A stretch of 64,000 nucleotides of DNA from Nitrospira moscoviensis (GCF_001273775.1 NZ_CP011801.1:3760001-3824000), one strand, 5' to 3'; counted from the first letter of the stretch, positions 9,637 through 17,425 are shown. The notes: generated by a model from the sequence alone, not told the origin. Program-made: numbers and translations.

Positions 9637-9726
9637 GTGTGGAACTGGCTGAACCGATGTGGAGACCGAGAACTTCTCTGGGTCATGATTGGCCTTTTCG
9701 GGCTAATCGTCTTGGGGATGAGCTGA
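9637..9726 (+). CDS. 29-aa membrane miniprotein
   Basis: A short frame starts at GTG 9637, with GGAAGGAG ending 7 bases upstream, a strong ribosome site. The product has a charged N-terminus (WNWLNRCGDRE) and one hydrophobic helix (LLWVMIGLFGLIVLGM), then stops. I do not recognise it. The clean Shine-Dalgarno and transmembrane design argue for a real gene; its small size argues for caution. Confidence 0.5.
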   Translation: MWNWLNRCGDRELLWVMIGLFGLIVLGMS

Positions 9727-9857
9727 GCCTCGTCCTACCGTACCGTCACCGTGATCTCGTACAGGCCGGCCGCCCCGTTCTGGGAGGTCCTGTTCGACGG
9801 AGGTAGGAACGGAGGTAGGAGCTGTGCCGACAGGCACTGGCTGTACTGGAGCGATCC

Positions 9858-11078
9858 CTATTTGGCAATCGCGATGGCCGGCGTCGGATACCTCGTCAAG
9901 TCGGTTACCGTCATCTGGAAGAGATTCGACAGCACCGCGAAGGCCTCCTGGTTCCAGCTCGGCACCATGCCTTGGCTCACCGGAAATTTTCTGATCGAAT
10001 AGTAGCGCCCGTCGAACTGGACGGAAAACTCGTACCCATCCGGCGGGGACGCCGATTCTTCGATCTCGAGCGTCTTCGCCGGGTTGCGGATGCCGGCCAT
10101 CTTCGTGCGAGGATCCGGCGGTACGAGGCTCTCCGGCTCTTCATCGATACTGCGGGCGACGAATCCGAGGATCGCGTTCAAGCTACGGAGCAGGATCGAT
10201 CCGCGCAGCGGAAACTCTCCGCCGGGGAATCCCGGTCTGACATCCACCAGGATGTAATCCGGCGGATACCGTTGCGCCTCCTCGTGCAGACGCCGCCGCT
10301 CCTCATTGGGCAAGCGATTCGGATCGTAGTTGGCGATGAGCAGCCGCCCCACCGCCTTCCGCCGGACCGTATGGACCTTCCCCTCGCCGTCCGCTTCCCA
10401 GCGAAACCCCTTTTCGAGCGCCGCCACCACTTCGTCGGGATTCGGCGCGCGATTCGTCCGGACCGCTTGCGATTCCTCAAACAGGACCGGGCCGATATGG
10501 AGCTGCCGCTGCTCGTCCAAACTCGCGAGCTGCAACAGACGCTGCCGGAATTCGACGAACCCGTCGCCCTGCGACGGCTGATTGAACAACACTCGCGGGC
10601 CCTCTTCCGTCTCGATCGCCATGCCGCGCGCCATGAGCCTCAGCACCATATTGATGTCGTAGCCTTGATGCACGAGGAACTCGAACTTGTCTTCGTCCAG
10701 CGGCCGCAATACACGCTTGGTGAACTCTTCGCCGGTGATCGGCACGATCGTGATCGTCGGGTTCTCCGCGACGCTGACGCCATATTCGAGGTTGATCGGC
10801 CGATCGACCGCATCCGTCGCTGACCCGAGCCCGCCTCGAATCCCCGCGCTGGTGCGAAAGTCGAATGTCGCCGCCACGCTCGACACGGCGGTGAAGTGCA
10901 CGGGCCGATGATGCCGTGCTCGCGCGATGTTCAACAGCAGGAGATCCGCCTCCACATAACTCACCGTGCGATCGTATTCGATCACCGCCCGATGCATGGC
11001 AATGGGAGAGAGACAGCCGGAGAGACTGCTTGTTCCGAGGACCGCCGCCAGAATCGCTCGACACGCATCACGCTTCAC
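9858..11078 (-). CDS. lipoprotein of unknown function, 406 aa
   Basis: Lipoprotein with lipobox LSGC (Cys about residue 22) and a long soluble part with no motif I can name. The segment after the lipid Cys (EYDRTVSYVEADLLLLNIARARHH) is rich in charged and hydrophobic alternation and looks like a conserved head. The only in-frame start, GTG at 11078, lies inside a heptamer repeat array and has no clear ribosome site, so translation may be weak or coupled. It follows the molybdo-oxidoreductase gene in reverse order (17 bases between that stop and this start) and may share its transcript. The outer membrane is its probable location, by inference only. Confidence 0.75.
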   Translation of the reverse strand: MKRDACRAILAAVLGTSSLSGCLSPIAMHRAVIEYDRTVSYVEADLLLLNIARARHHRPVHFTAVSSVAATFDFRTSAGIRGGLGSATDAVDRPINLEYGVSVAENPTITIVPITGEEFTKRVLRPLDEDKFEFLVHQGYDINMVLRLMARGMAIETEEGPRVLFNQPSQGDGFVEFRQRLLQLASLDEQRQLHIGPVLFEESQAVRTNRAPNPDEVVAALEKGFRWEADGEGKVHTVRRKAVGRLLIANYDPNRLPNEERRRLHEEAQRYPPDYILVDVRPGFPGGEFPLRGSILLRSLNAILGFVARSIDEEPESLVPPDPRTKMAGIRNPAKTLEIEESASPPDGYEFSVQFDGRYYSIRKFPVSQGMVPSWNQEAFAVLSNLFQMTVTDLTRYPTPAIAIAK

Positions 11079-11094
11079 GTTTCACGCTTCACGA
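11067..11094. repeat. heptamer repeat, four units
   Basis: Units ATCACGC, TTCACGT, TTCACGC, TTCACGA fill exactly the space between the stop codon of the molybdo-oxidoreductase and the first codons of the lipoprotein, and supply the lipoprotein's GTG start. Confidence 0.75.
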
Positions 11095-11865
11095 TTAAAT
11101 CCCGGCGTACCATTCATACCCCTGATCTTCCCAGTAGCCGCCTTTGCCTCCGCCGATGCCGGTCAATGATTCGACCAACTCGATTCGCTCCACGTACTTG
11201 GCCTGCTTGTAGCCGAGCTGCCGTTCGAAGCGCAGGCGCAGCGGCGCACCGTGCGCAATATCCAGCGGTCTGCCGTTCAGCTCATAGGCGAGCAGCGTTT
11301 GCGGATGATAGCAATCGGCCACCGCCATGCTCTCGTAATACGCCACCCCTTCATCATCCACGTCGGCACAATGGAAGACCGCGTATCTGGCATTGTGCAG
11401 CGGTTGGACCTTGCGCAGCAGGTCGCCCAGCGGCGCCCCGGTCCACTGGCCGATGGCGCTCCAACCTTCCACGCAATCGTGCCGGGTGATCTGCGTGCGC
11501 GCCGGCATCTCTTTGATCGCGGCGAGCGAGAAGGCCATCGGAGTCGCCACGAGACCGTCGATCATCACGGTCCAGTCGGCAAAGTCGTTCCGTGCCTTCT
11601 CGTGGTAGTCCCGAGTGCCCGGATCGGTATTGCCGTTGGCCGGAAATACAGGTGAAATATCCGCCTGGCCGTATTCCTTGGCCAGGGCAGCGGGCGGGGT
11701 GACCGCCCGCTGGACCAGTTCCGTCAGCGTCTCCGCTTTGTTCAGCAGGCCGGGGAACCAACTGCTCTGCGTCAAAGTGTCGCAGCCAGCGAGCCCGACG
11801 ACACTCGCGGCGCCCATGGCGCCTTTCAAGAATGCCCGCCGCTTCATGGCCGGCTCATGCTTCAT
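11095..11865 (-). CDS. Tat-exported sulfite-oxidase-family molybdopterin protein
   Basis: Molybdopterin oxidoreductase of 256 aa in the sulfite oxidase / MsrP fold. The N-terminus carries a Tat motif (KRRAFLKG) and also a lipobox-like VGLAGC, so it may be exported folded and lipid-anchored. The Cys in RHDCVEGWS (about residue 130) is the expected Mo ligand. The start ATG at 11865 overlaps the cytochrome b stop by 4 bases (ATGA) and follows GAAGGGG, so translation is coupled. With the cytochrome b it should form a quinone-linked periplasmic reductase or oxidase; the substrate is unknown. The partner is not the YedZ/MsrQ type, which argues against a plain MsrPQ system. Confidence 0.88.
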   Translation of the reverse strand: MKHEPAMKRRAFLKGAMGAASVVGLAGCDTLTQSSWFPGLLNKAETLTELVQRAVTPPAALAKEYGQADISPVFPANGNTDPGTRDYHEKARNDFADWTVMIDGLVATPMAFSLAAIKEMPARTQITRHDCVEGWSAIGQWTGAPLGDLLRKVQPLHNARYAVFHCADVDDEGVAYYESMAVADCYHPQTLLAYELNGRPLDIAHGAPLRLRFERQLGYKQAKYVERIELVESLTGIGGGKGGYWEDQGYEWYAGI

Positions 11866-12770
11866 GGTTGCACCCCTTCGTGCTTCACGGCGACATATCC
11901 CGTGACCATCGACCGGATGTTGTTGAAGAACCCCGTCAGGATGACCTGTGAGACATGGACCACGATGAATCCGACGAATGAGACACATGCAATGAAGTGA
12001 ATGGTGCGCGCCGCCTGTCTGCCGCCGAACATGGTCAAGAGCCAGGGGAACGCGGTGTCGATGGTCGGCGACATGGTAAGCCCGGTCAGCACGATGAGCG
12101 GTGCCAGACCGAAGATGACGCTCATGTAGGCGAGTTTTTGCAGCACGTTGTAGCGCGTCGCCTTCTCTCCATTCGGGTGGCGGAGGACGATGTGATCCTT
12201 CACCGCCTGGGGAATTTTTTTCAGATCTTGACCGGTGGGCAACAGATCCCTCTTGAAATGCCGGCTGACGATTCCGTACGCCGCGAAGATCACCCCATTG
12301 ATCACGAACAGCCAGGCGAAGAAGAGATGCCACTGCCGTCCCATGGCGAGCCAACGGGCGCTCGGAATCGTGGCCCAGGCCGGGAAAGCGCGACCCACGC
12401 CATCTGAGTAACCAAGGACGCCCGTCGTATCGAACTCACGGCCGAGTATCGTTGTCACACCTCGCACATCACCGTTGTCCGCCCTCACCGGACGGATCGA
12501 GAGCAACGGCCTGTCGCGATCCGACCGGTCGCCCCAATAGAGCGCCGGATGGGCGTTGAAGATCTGCAACCCGCTGCCGATCAAAATGAAGAGGCAGACG
12601 ACGTTCAACCAGTGACCGATACGGACCGGGAGCCGATGGCGATAGACACGTTCGGCTTGTGCAGCAACGACAGGAGGCGCTGGATTGAGCGGCACGGCGA
12701 GAGAAGATGCCCGCTCAGCCTTATGCGACCTTTCCACTGATGGGGACGCGATTTCGGTCGCTTGTGCCAT
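11862..12770 (-). CDS. membrane cytochrome b (b561 type)
   Basis: Diheme-type cytochrome b of 302 aa that would carry electrons between the quinone pool and the molybdoprotein encoded next. Hydrophobic helices hold His ligands in RIGHWLNV, RQWHLFFAW, IHFIACVSF and VHVSQVI. An insert between helices 1 and 2 (about 95-160) faces one side of the membrane. The start ATG at 12770 follows GGAGG; an upstream in-frame start would overlap the promoter. A TGTAAGA-type promoter (12809-12834) lies 39 bases upstream. Confidence 0.88.
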   Translation of the reverse strand: MAQATEIASPSVERSHKAERASSLAVPLNPAPPVVAAQAERVYRHRLPVRIGHWLNVVCLFILIGSGLQIFNAHPALYWGDRSDRDRPLLSIRPVRADNGDVRGVTTILGREFDTTGVLGYSDGVGRAFPAWATIPSARWLAMGRQWHLFFAWLFVINGVIFAAYGIVSRHFKRDLLPTGQDLKKIPQAVKDHIVLRHPNGEKATRYNVLQKLAYMSVIFGLAPLIVLTGLTMSPTIDTAFPWLLTMFGGRQAARTIHFIACVSFVGFIVVHVSQVILTGFFNNIRSMVTGYVAVKHEGVQP

Positions 12771-12808
12771 AGCTATCCTCCGGTTAATGGCGAAGCTTCT
12801 GGAGATCT

Positions 12809-12834
12809 GTCTGCTCCACCGGTGCTTTCTTACG
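12809..12834 (-). promoter_or_regulatory. predicted ECF promoter of the cytochrome b operon
   Basis: On the minus strand CGTAAGA, 16 bases, then GACAGATC. It matches the bipartite motif shared by eight sites in this window, with one change in the -35 half. It lies 39 bases before the cytochrome b ATG. Confidence 0.6.
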
Positions 12835-12912
12835 AAGCTCGATGGAGAGAGAGCAATAGACTCGTGAGAAGTAGGAGGGACAGACAACTTCGTTGGAATC
12901 GGATGCGGAGTG

Positions 12913-13212
12913 TTACTTGTAGGTCTGTTCGTCGCGTTTGGCGAGCTTCAGGAGAATGACCTTTTTTTGCGGCTTATCGATATCGTAGAGCACACGGTAG
13001 GGTCCGACGCGCACACGATATTCAGCGGTGAAGTGGGAGACGATGAGCTGACCCGTGAGCTTCTTCACACGCTTGCCTTCGGGCTTCGGATTCGCCGCGA
13101 GCGCTCGGACGGCATTGACGATGGCTTCTCTGTAGTCGGCGGGAATCTTGGTGAGAGATCGCTGAAACTCGCGTTCGACCCGTTCACTGGGGAAGACCAG
13201 CTCGTACGCCAA
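12913..13212 (-). CDS. RelE/ParE-family toxin
   Basis: Toxin of 99 aa, typical RelE size, with the fold signature YRVRVGPYRVLYDID and a basic centre (KRVKKL). It would cleave mRNA on the ribosome or act on gyrase, depending on subfamily. Translation starts at TTG directly after the antitoxin TAG (TAGTTG), so it depends on the antitoxin reading; no ATG is available. A complete antitoxin precedes it. Confidence 0.85.
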   Translation of the reverse strand: MAYELVFPSERVEREFQRSLTKIPADYREAIVNAVRALAANPKPEGKRVKKLTGQLIVSHFTAEYRVRVGPYRVLYDIDKPQKKVILLKLAKRDEQTYK

Positions 13213-13494
13213 CTAGAGTCCCATCTTCTTGAAGAGTCGTTCAGCGGGCACCGCCTTCCCCTGCGCATACTCGGCCCGTGCACGCTCGATTTCCCCGAGT
13301 AGCTTGGTATTCTTAAGGTCGTCGAGCGTTTCCAGCAGGTCCAGCATATCCTCGTACGGCACGAGAAACGAGACAGGCTTCCCATGTGAAAGGACCATCG
13401 AAGGCGATTTCGAGCGGATCAGCTTGGATAGCTGCGCCTGCGCTTCCCGCACATTGACTGGTTTCGCCTTTCGCAGCAAGTTTGTCGCGCTCAT
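13213..13494 (-). CDS. Phd/YefM-family antitoxin
   Basis: Antitoxin of 93 aa. The N-terminal part (VNVREAQAQLSKLIRS, HGKPVSFLVPYED) is the Phd/YefM DNA-binding fold; the C-terminal half (about 50-93) is charged and should wrap the toxin. It would neutralise the RelE-like toxin and repress the pair. ATG at 13494 follows GGAG; longer upstream readings are unlikely. A weak TGTAAGA-type promoter lies about 160 bases upstream. Confidence 0.85.
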   Translation of the reverse strand: MSATNLLRKAKPVNVREAQAQLSKLIRSKSPSMVLSHGKPVSFLVPYEDMLDLLETLDDLKNTKLLGEIERARAEYAQGKAVPAERLFKKMGL

Positions 13495-13652
13495 GCTAGT
13501 GCTCCATGTGCATTGCAGTTGTACAGACAATAGCAGCTCTGGAGACCTTGCCGCAAGTTCCATCGAAGCAAAAGACCTCTTCTGACATGAGTCCGTGAAC
13601 GCTTGTGTGATCGGCATTCCTCCAGTCTGACCAAGGTCGCTCCGGACATCCG

Positions 13653-13677
13653 GTCCCTTGGCCGGTGGTTTCTTACA
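13653..13677 (-). promoter_or_regulatory. weak ECF-type promoter candidate before antitoxin
   Basis: TGTAAGA followed after 15 rather than 16 bases by GACCGGATG. It is the only site with a changed spacer and lies 160 bases from the next start codon, so it may be a chance match. Confidence 0.25.
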
Positions 13678-13694
13678 AGGACGACAGGGAGGTG

Positions 13695-14156
13695 CTAATA
13701 GGTGACGTGGAAACTGTGGCGGACTTCAGGCCAGTGCTGATCGGCCTTCTTCACATAACTCGGGATATCGAGCACCCACAGGGCGCGAACCGTCCCGTTG
13801 TAGTTCAGATACAGCTTGTCGCCGACGACGGTGAAAGCGGCCGGATCAGTGGCCGCTTTGTATCCCTTCGCCATGCCGTAGGCACAGAAGCCGCCGTACT
13901 GCGGGGCGAATTTCTCCGGGTGCTCAAGAAAGGCATCCCGATTCGCTGCAGACGCAAACAGAAACACGGCCCCTTTGTACTCCGCGCGATAGTGGCCGAG
14001 CCCTTTGACCGCTTTCATCTCAGTGAAGTACGCCACCGTGTCATAGCCGTTGATCGCGATCCCATCCTTCTCAAAAACCTCACCGGCAAAAGTCGGTGAT
14101 GCCAACGCAACGGAGAGCAGCATCACGGCACACGCCAGCACTCGATGATGCTTCAT
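13695..14156 (-). CDS. exported YHS-domain protein
   Basis: Protein of 153 aa with a signal peptide (to about residue 24, ASPTFAG) and a YHS-like domain: INGYDTVAYF, YRAEYKGAVFLFASAANRDAFL, FAPQYGGFCAYGMAKGY. YHS domains are linked to metal (often copper) or redox enzymes. Two adjacent ATGs exist; the one at 14156 has the better distance to GGAGG. It is the last gene of the STAS-ECF-AOX-dehydrogenase array, 18 bases after the dehydrogenase stop, so it is probably co-transcribed with it. Exact role unknown. Confidence 0.82.
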   Translation of the reverse strand: MKHHRVLACAVMLLSVALASPTFAGEVFEKDGIAINGYDTVAYFTEMKAVKGLGHYRAEYKGAVFLFASAANRDAFLEHPEKFAPQYGGFCAYGMAKGYKAATDPAAFTVVGDKLYLNYNGTVRALWVLDIPSYVKKADQHWPEVRHSFHVTY

Positions 14157-14174
14157 CATGACCTCCAACAGACA

Positions 14175-15278
14175 TCAGTCGTACGCCACATTCACATACA
14201 CTTTGATCGCGCTCTTCTCCATCGTCAGCGTCCGCATCATCTCTTGATAGCGTTCCAGTCCGTTGACCGGATGGGTCAGCAGCTTCGGGAGCCAGCCGGG
14301 GAATTCGAGTTGGGCTCTGGCGAAGTCGTACACGCCCGCTTCGAAGTATTCGCGGTTGGCGTTCACCGTGCCGACGACGAGCTTATTGCCGAGCACGAAA
14401 TCCAAGTTGATTTTGTCCGCGGGGATGGGATGTTGCCGGTCCCCACCCGTCACGCTGGCGAGGACCAGCACGCCGTTCTTGCCGAGCGACTCCATCGCTT
14501 CGAAGACGACCGGCGAATAGCCGGTGGCTTCGAACATCAGATCGAACGGGCCATAGCGTTTGGCCGCTTCTCTGATGGACAGGTCATCGGTCGAGATGTA
14601 GCGGACGCCTAGATGGGCAAGCAGATCGAGATTGCGGGACGGACCGGTCTGTTTGCCGAAACTGGTCACGTCGAGGCCCTTCATTTTCAGCGAGAGCGCC
14701 GCCAGGAGTCCCACCGTGCCGGCGCCCAAGACCGCCGCTTTCTTCGGCCGCCAGATCTTGAACCGACGCTGGGCCTCGTAGGCCTGGATGATGCCTTTCT
14801 CAATGATCGAAGTGGGCTCGAGCAACACGGCGACGTCTTTGAGGCCTCTCGGAATCTTCACCAGATATTCGGGATCGTCGACAAAGAGTTCGGTGAGATA
14901 GCCGTGACGAAGATTGATGCCGCGCTCGTAATACGTGTCCTCCAACGTCATGTCGTATTGGCCGACCTGGTCGTAAAAGCTTCCGCCGGGCCGGCGGACC
15001 GTCGGCACGACGTAGTCGCCCGCGGCAAATTCCGTGACGTTGGGGCCGACTTCCACCACCCGCCCGACACACTCATGGCCGATGACCAGAAAGTCATATC
15101 CCGGCGGCGCCTGCCCGTACTCGGCGGCGTTGATTTCCTTATCCGTGCCGTCCAGCCCGACGCGCAGGACTTGGACCAGCACGCCCCGTCCGTTCGGAAT
15201 CTCGTGAACCGACGGCTTGGGCAATTCACCCAAGTGAATGGAGTCGGGCTTTCCGGGAATGACTGCGACGGCTTTCAT
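14175..15278 (-). CDS. zinc-dependent alcohol/glucose dehydrogenase
   Basis: Medium-chain dehydrogenase of 367 aa, close in layout to archaeal-type glucose 1-dehydrogenases. Seen are GTDKEI and GHECVGRVVEVG in the catalytic domain (about 40-75), and a Rossmann motif GAGTVGLLAAL (about 190) for NAD(P). The catalytic domain has the Cys/Asp and His-Glu positions expected for zinc. ATG at 15278 follows GGAGGGAG. It lies 20 bases downstream of the AOX-like gene, so sugar or alcohol oxidation may feed reducing power toward that oxidase; that link is inferred from position. Confidence 0.87.
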   Translation of the reverse strand: MKAVAVIPGKPDSIHLGELPKPSVHEIPNGRGVLVQVLRVGLDGTDKEINAAEYGQAPPGYDFLVIGHECVGRVVEVGPNVTEFAAGDYVVPTVRRPGGSFYDQVGQYDMTLEDTYYERGINLRHGYLTELFVDDPEYLVKIPRGLKDVAVLLEPTSIIEKGIIQAYEAQRRFKIWRPKKAAVLGAGTVGLLAALSLKMKGLDVTSFGKQTGPSRNLDLLAHLGVRYISTDDLSIREAAKRYGPFDLMFEATGYSPVVFEAMESLGKNGVLVLASVTGGDRQHPIPADKINLDFVLGNKLVVGTVNANREYFEAGVYDFARAQLEFPGWLPKLLTHPVNGLERYQEMMRTLTMEKSAIKVYVNVAYD

Positions 15279-15298
15279 GGTGTGTCTCCCTCCTCCGG

Positions 15299-15973
15299 TC
15301 AGGCGAACCGGGCCATTCCCAGCTTCGCCAGGCTTTCGTGCTTGTGCACCCGCTCGTCGTAGCCGATCTGGCGGACGACGTCGGCCATCGTGGCGAAGTC
15401 GCCGTAGTCCTTCCTGAACAGGCTCTCGAACGGGACCTGCTCCAACTCGGGATGCTCGCGGGCGAACAGCATATATTCGTGCTCCGCATGGGTTTCGAAA
15501 TCGACGTTGAGCCGGTAGCTCCATTCCGGCTTCACGACATAGAGCACCCAGCTCATCTGGTAATAGAAGAAGGCGATGACTTGGGGCGCCACCCGATGCA
15601 GGAGAAAGCTTTCGGCAATGTTGTGCCGGTGGATCCATTCTTCAAGAATCAGCAGATGCCACTGTTCGTTGTCCTGCTGGCGGCGGCTCTCGCGCACCCG
15701 ATCGAAGACGCGCCTGGCGAAGTCCTCGTGTTCGTAGTGCTGGGTAATGGCGATATACGCGACATGCTCCCACGCTTGATACGGCACACGGGCGATCACT
15801 TCCAGCACTTTGAACTTGCTCCAGCTCCGGGCGCGGCCGTAGAGCAGATCCATGACGGCAAAGAGCATCGTGGCCAAGAGGCCGTAGCGCGGCTCCGGCG
15901 CGGCCAGCGTCTTCGCCTGCTCGATCCGCAACTCTTCCGCGCTCAACATGGTCATGGTCGCCGACTCGTGCAT
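15299..15973 (-). CDS. alternative-oxidase-like di-iron protein
   Basis: Protein of 224 aa with the four-helix di-iron pattern of alternative oxidases: LEVIARVP (Glu58, matching the AOX phrase LExVAxVP), DNEQWH (Glu103, His106), FETHAEHEYM and YDERVH near the C-terminus. AOX oxidises ubiquinol and reduces O2 to water without pumping protons. Divergence elsewhere means another function in the di-iron superfamily is possible. An ECF-type promoter ends only 10 bases before ATG 15973, so the message is either leaderless or starts translation at the internal ATG 15955 (MTMLSAEEL). The gene follows two anti-sigma genes and precedes the dehydrogenase. Confidence 0.78.
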   Translation of the reverse strand: MHESATMTMLSAEELRIEQAKTLAAPEPRYGLLATMLFAVMDLLYGRARSWSKFKVLEVIARVPYQAWEHVAYIAITQHYEHEDFARRVFDRVRESRRQQDNEQWHLLILEEWIHRHNIAESFLLHRVAPQVIAFFYYQMSWVLYVVKPEWSYRLNVDFETHAEHEYMLFAREHPELEQVPFESLFRKDYGDFATMADVVRQIGYDERVHKHESLAKLGMARFA

Positions 15974-15982
15974 GGTCCTGTA

Positions 15983-16008
15983 GTCGGACTGAGTCTCCGC
16001 CTCTTACA
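15983..16008 (-). promoter_or_regulatory. predicted ECF promoter of the AOX-like gene
   Basis: TGTAAGA-N16-GACTACAGG on the minus strand. The GAC lies 10 bases before the annotated ATG, closer than in the sister sites. Confidence 0.65.
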
Positions 16009-16026
16009 GCGATCACGACGGACGGC

Positions 16027-16293
16027 TCACTGAGCTGAATGCGCAGCGAAGCGCCGGCGCAAGCGGAGTCGATCGATGGGTGATGGATACATGGGCGGCA
16101 GCTGCGTCAGGACTTTCCGGACGAGCGCGAGGTGCGTGAAGTAGGCGCGGCAACCGGCGCACGAGGCCACGTGCAAGGCGATGCGAAGATCGGTCGGGAT
16201 CGGGACACGTCCCTCCAGATAATCGGACGCCCCCGCAGCAACCTCCCGGCAGGTGAGCCCGCTGACAATCCAGGTGGACGGGTGGTCTTTCAT
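16027..16293 (-). CDS. zf-HC2 anti-sigma factor, second copy
   Basis: Small protein of 88 aa with the zinc-binding anti-sigma pattern His-x3-Cys-x2-Cys (HVASCAGC, about 42-50) and no membrane helix. Such proteins bind and hold an ECF sigma factor until a signal, often oxidation of the zinc site, releases it. ATG 16293 follows GGAGGGTCCTCC. It has its own ECF-type promoter (16326-16351) and a neighbouring paralogue, so sigma activity would be under negative feedback. Confidence 0.82.
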   Translation of the reverse strand: MKDHPSTWIVSGLTCREVAAGASDYLEGRVPIPTDLRIALHVASCAGCRAYFTHLALVRKVLTQLPPMYPSPIDRLRLRRRFAAHSAQ

Positions 16294-16325
16294 GGAGGAC
16301 CCTCCGAAGACGGCGTCACCTGTCG

Positions 16326-16351
16326 GTCTTCTCACAGGAATCGTTCTTACA
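16326..16351 (-). promoter_or_regulatory. predicted ECF promoter of anti-sigma copy 2
   Basis: TGTAAGA-N16-GACCGACAGG, 33 bases before the ATG at 16293. Confidence 0.7.
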
Positions 16352-16364
16352 GGATGACGGGCGC

Positions 16365-16646
16365 TCAGGTCTCGGTAGGCGGGCGCTTCTGGCTCGCGGC
16401 GAACGCCTGCCGTAATCGGTCGCGCTGCGCCGGCTCTGCCCCGACTCCCGGCAACAATGGCAGCAGATCGCGAACGGCGGCGATTTGTCTCACATAGGCG
16501 TCGCAGCCGGCGCAGGCCGCCAGATGCAGCGCCATGCGGACTTTCGCGGCGTCATCCAGATGTTGATCGATGTACGCCGAGGTCCACGCGGCCACTTCCC
16601 GGCAGGTAATCTCGCCGGCAGCCGGTTCGGGCTGATCGTGAGGCAT
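16365..16646 (-). CDS. zf-HC2 anti-sigma factor, first copy
   Basis: Protein of 93 aa, a paralogue of the next gene, with the same opening TCREVAAW and zinc motif HLAACAGC (about 41-48). It is soluble, with no membrane helix. ATG 16646 follows AAGGAC. It starts 54 bases after the ECF sigma stop, with a promoter motif overlapping that stop. Two anti-sigmas for one sigma is unusual and could give two release thresholds or signals. Confidence 0.82.
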   Translation of the reverse strand: MPHDQPEPAAGEITCREVAAWTSAYIDQHLDDAAKVRMALHLAACAGCDAYVRQIAAVRDLLPLLPGVGAEPAQRDRLRQAFAASQKRPPTET

Positions 16647-16678
16647 GAAGTCCTTGGCTCCTGGGTTGTTGCCAGTAT

Positions 16679-16704
16679 GTCGGCCTCCACCATGCTTTCT
16701 TACA
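16679..16704 (-). promoter_or_regulatory. predicted ECF promoter of anti-sigma copy 1
   Basis: TGTAAGA-N16-GACATACTGG, overlapping the last codons of the sigma gene and 33 bases before the ATG at 16646. Confidence 0.7.
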
Positions 16705-17425
16705 CCGCCTGCGTTCGCCCCTCAAGATAGGCTTCCACGGCTTGGCGAACCCGCTCCCTTGCCCGATGGAGGGGGACGTACAAGTTGGTTTCGGTGATCT
16801 TGAGCAACACGCAGACCTCTTCGGAGGCCATGCCTTCGATGTCGCGCATAATCAGCACGTTCTTCAACGTAGGGGGCAAGGCCTCGATCGCCTTGTTCAT
16901 CGCCGTGACGGCCTGATGCGACGCCAGCAGCTTTTCCGGCGTCTGGTCGTCCCAGGGCTGCGGCGGGAACGCCCAATGGCCGGCCCATTCGCCGGACTGC
17001 TGGAACCTCGACGGGTCGATCGCTTCCTCACCGTCGTCGCAGGAGTCATACGCCGAGAAGGTCGTGTGGCGCTTCTCGCGGATACCCCGATCCTTGGCCT
17101 TGTGAATCAGAATCCCGAAAATCCATGTCCGCAACGAGGAGCGGCCCTCGAAACGCGCGAGCCCCTCAATCACCGCCATCCAGGTGTCCTGAACGACTTC
17201 TTCCGCCGCCTCCCGGCTGGCCACATGGCCCATCGCCATCCGAATCAGCGCGCCGTGATGCCGGTTCACCAATTCGTCGAACGCGCCTTCCTCGCCGGCC
17301 TGCAGCCGGGCGAGCAACGCGTCGTCGCCCGGGGCCAGACCCGGCTTGGCGGCCTGCGACTCGACCGCACTGGGTGCGGCGCGGCGTCCCATGGATTCCG
17401 TATACGACGTGGCAACTGAACTCAT
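16700..17425 (-). CDS. ECF-type RNA polymerase sigma factor
   Basis: Sigma-70 family factor of 241 aa. Region 2 (about 50-115) shows FDELVNRHHGAL, AEEVVQDTWMAVIEGL and RTWIFGILIHKAKDR. A long linker (about 120-165) leads to region 4 (about 170-235) with LPPTLKNVLIMRDIEGMASEEV and the helix-turn-helix ITETNLYVPLHRARERVR. ATG 17425 overlaps the STAS gene stop by 4 bases. It is expressed from a sigma-54 promoter and followed by two anti-sigmas. It is the natural candidate to read the TGTAAG-N16-GAC promoters of the window. Confidence 0.92.
   Translation of the reverse strand: MSSVATSYTESMGRRAAPSAVESQAAKPGLAPGDDALLARLQAGEEGAFDELVNRHHGALIRMAMGHVASREAAEEVVQDTWMAVIEGLARFEGRSSLRTWIFGILIHKAKDRGIREKRHTTFSAYDSCDDGEEAIDPSRFQQSGEWAGHWAFPPQPWDDQTPEKLLASHQAVTAMNKAIEALPPTLKNVLIMRDIEGMASEEVCVLLKITETNLYVPLHRARERVRQAVEAYLEGRTQAV

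Larger units (their letters stand above)
9229..9857. other. intergenic stretch with one hairpin and one tiny ORF
   Basis: This 629-base gap lies upstream of the NtrC-type regulator and downstream of the lipoprotein gene. It holds a perfect 8-bp hairpin (9496-9519) and a 29-codon reading frame with a good ribosome site (9637-9726). Longer open frames here have no ribosome site and no recognisable protein features. Confidence 0.5.
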
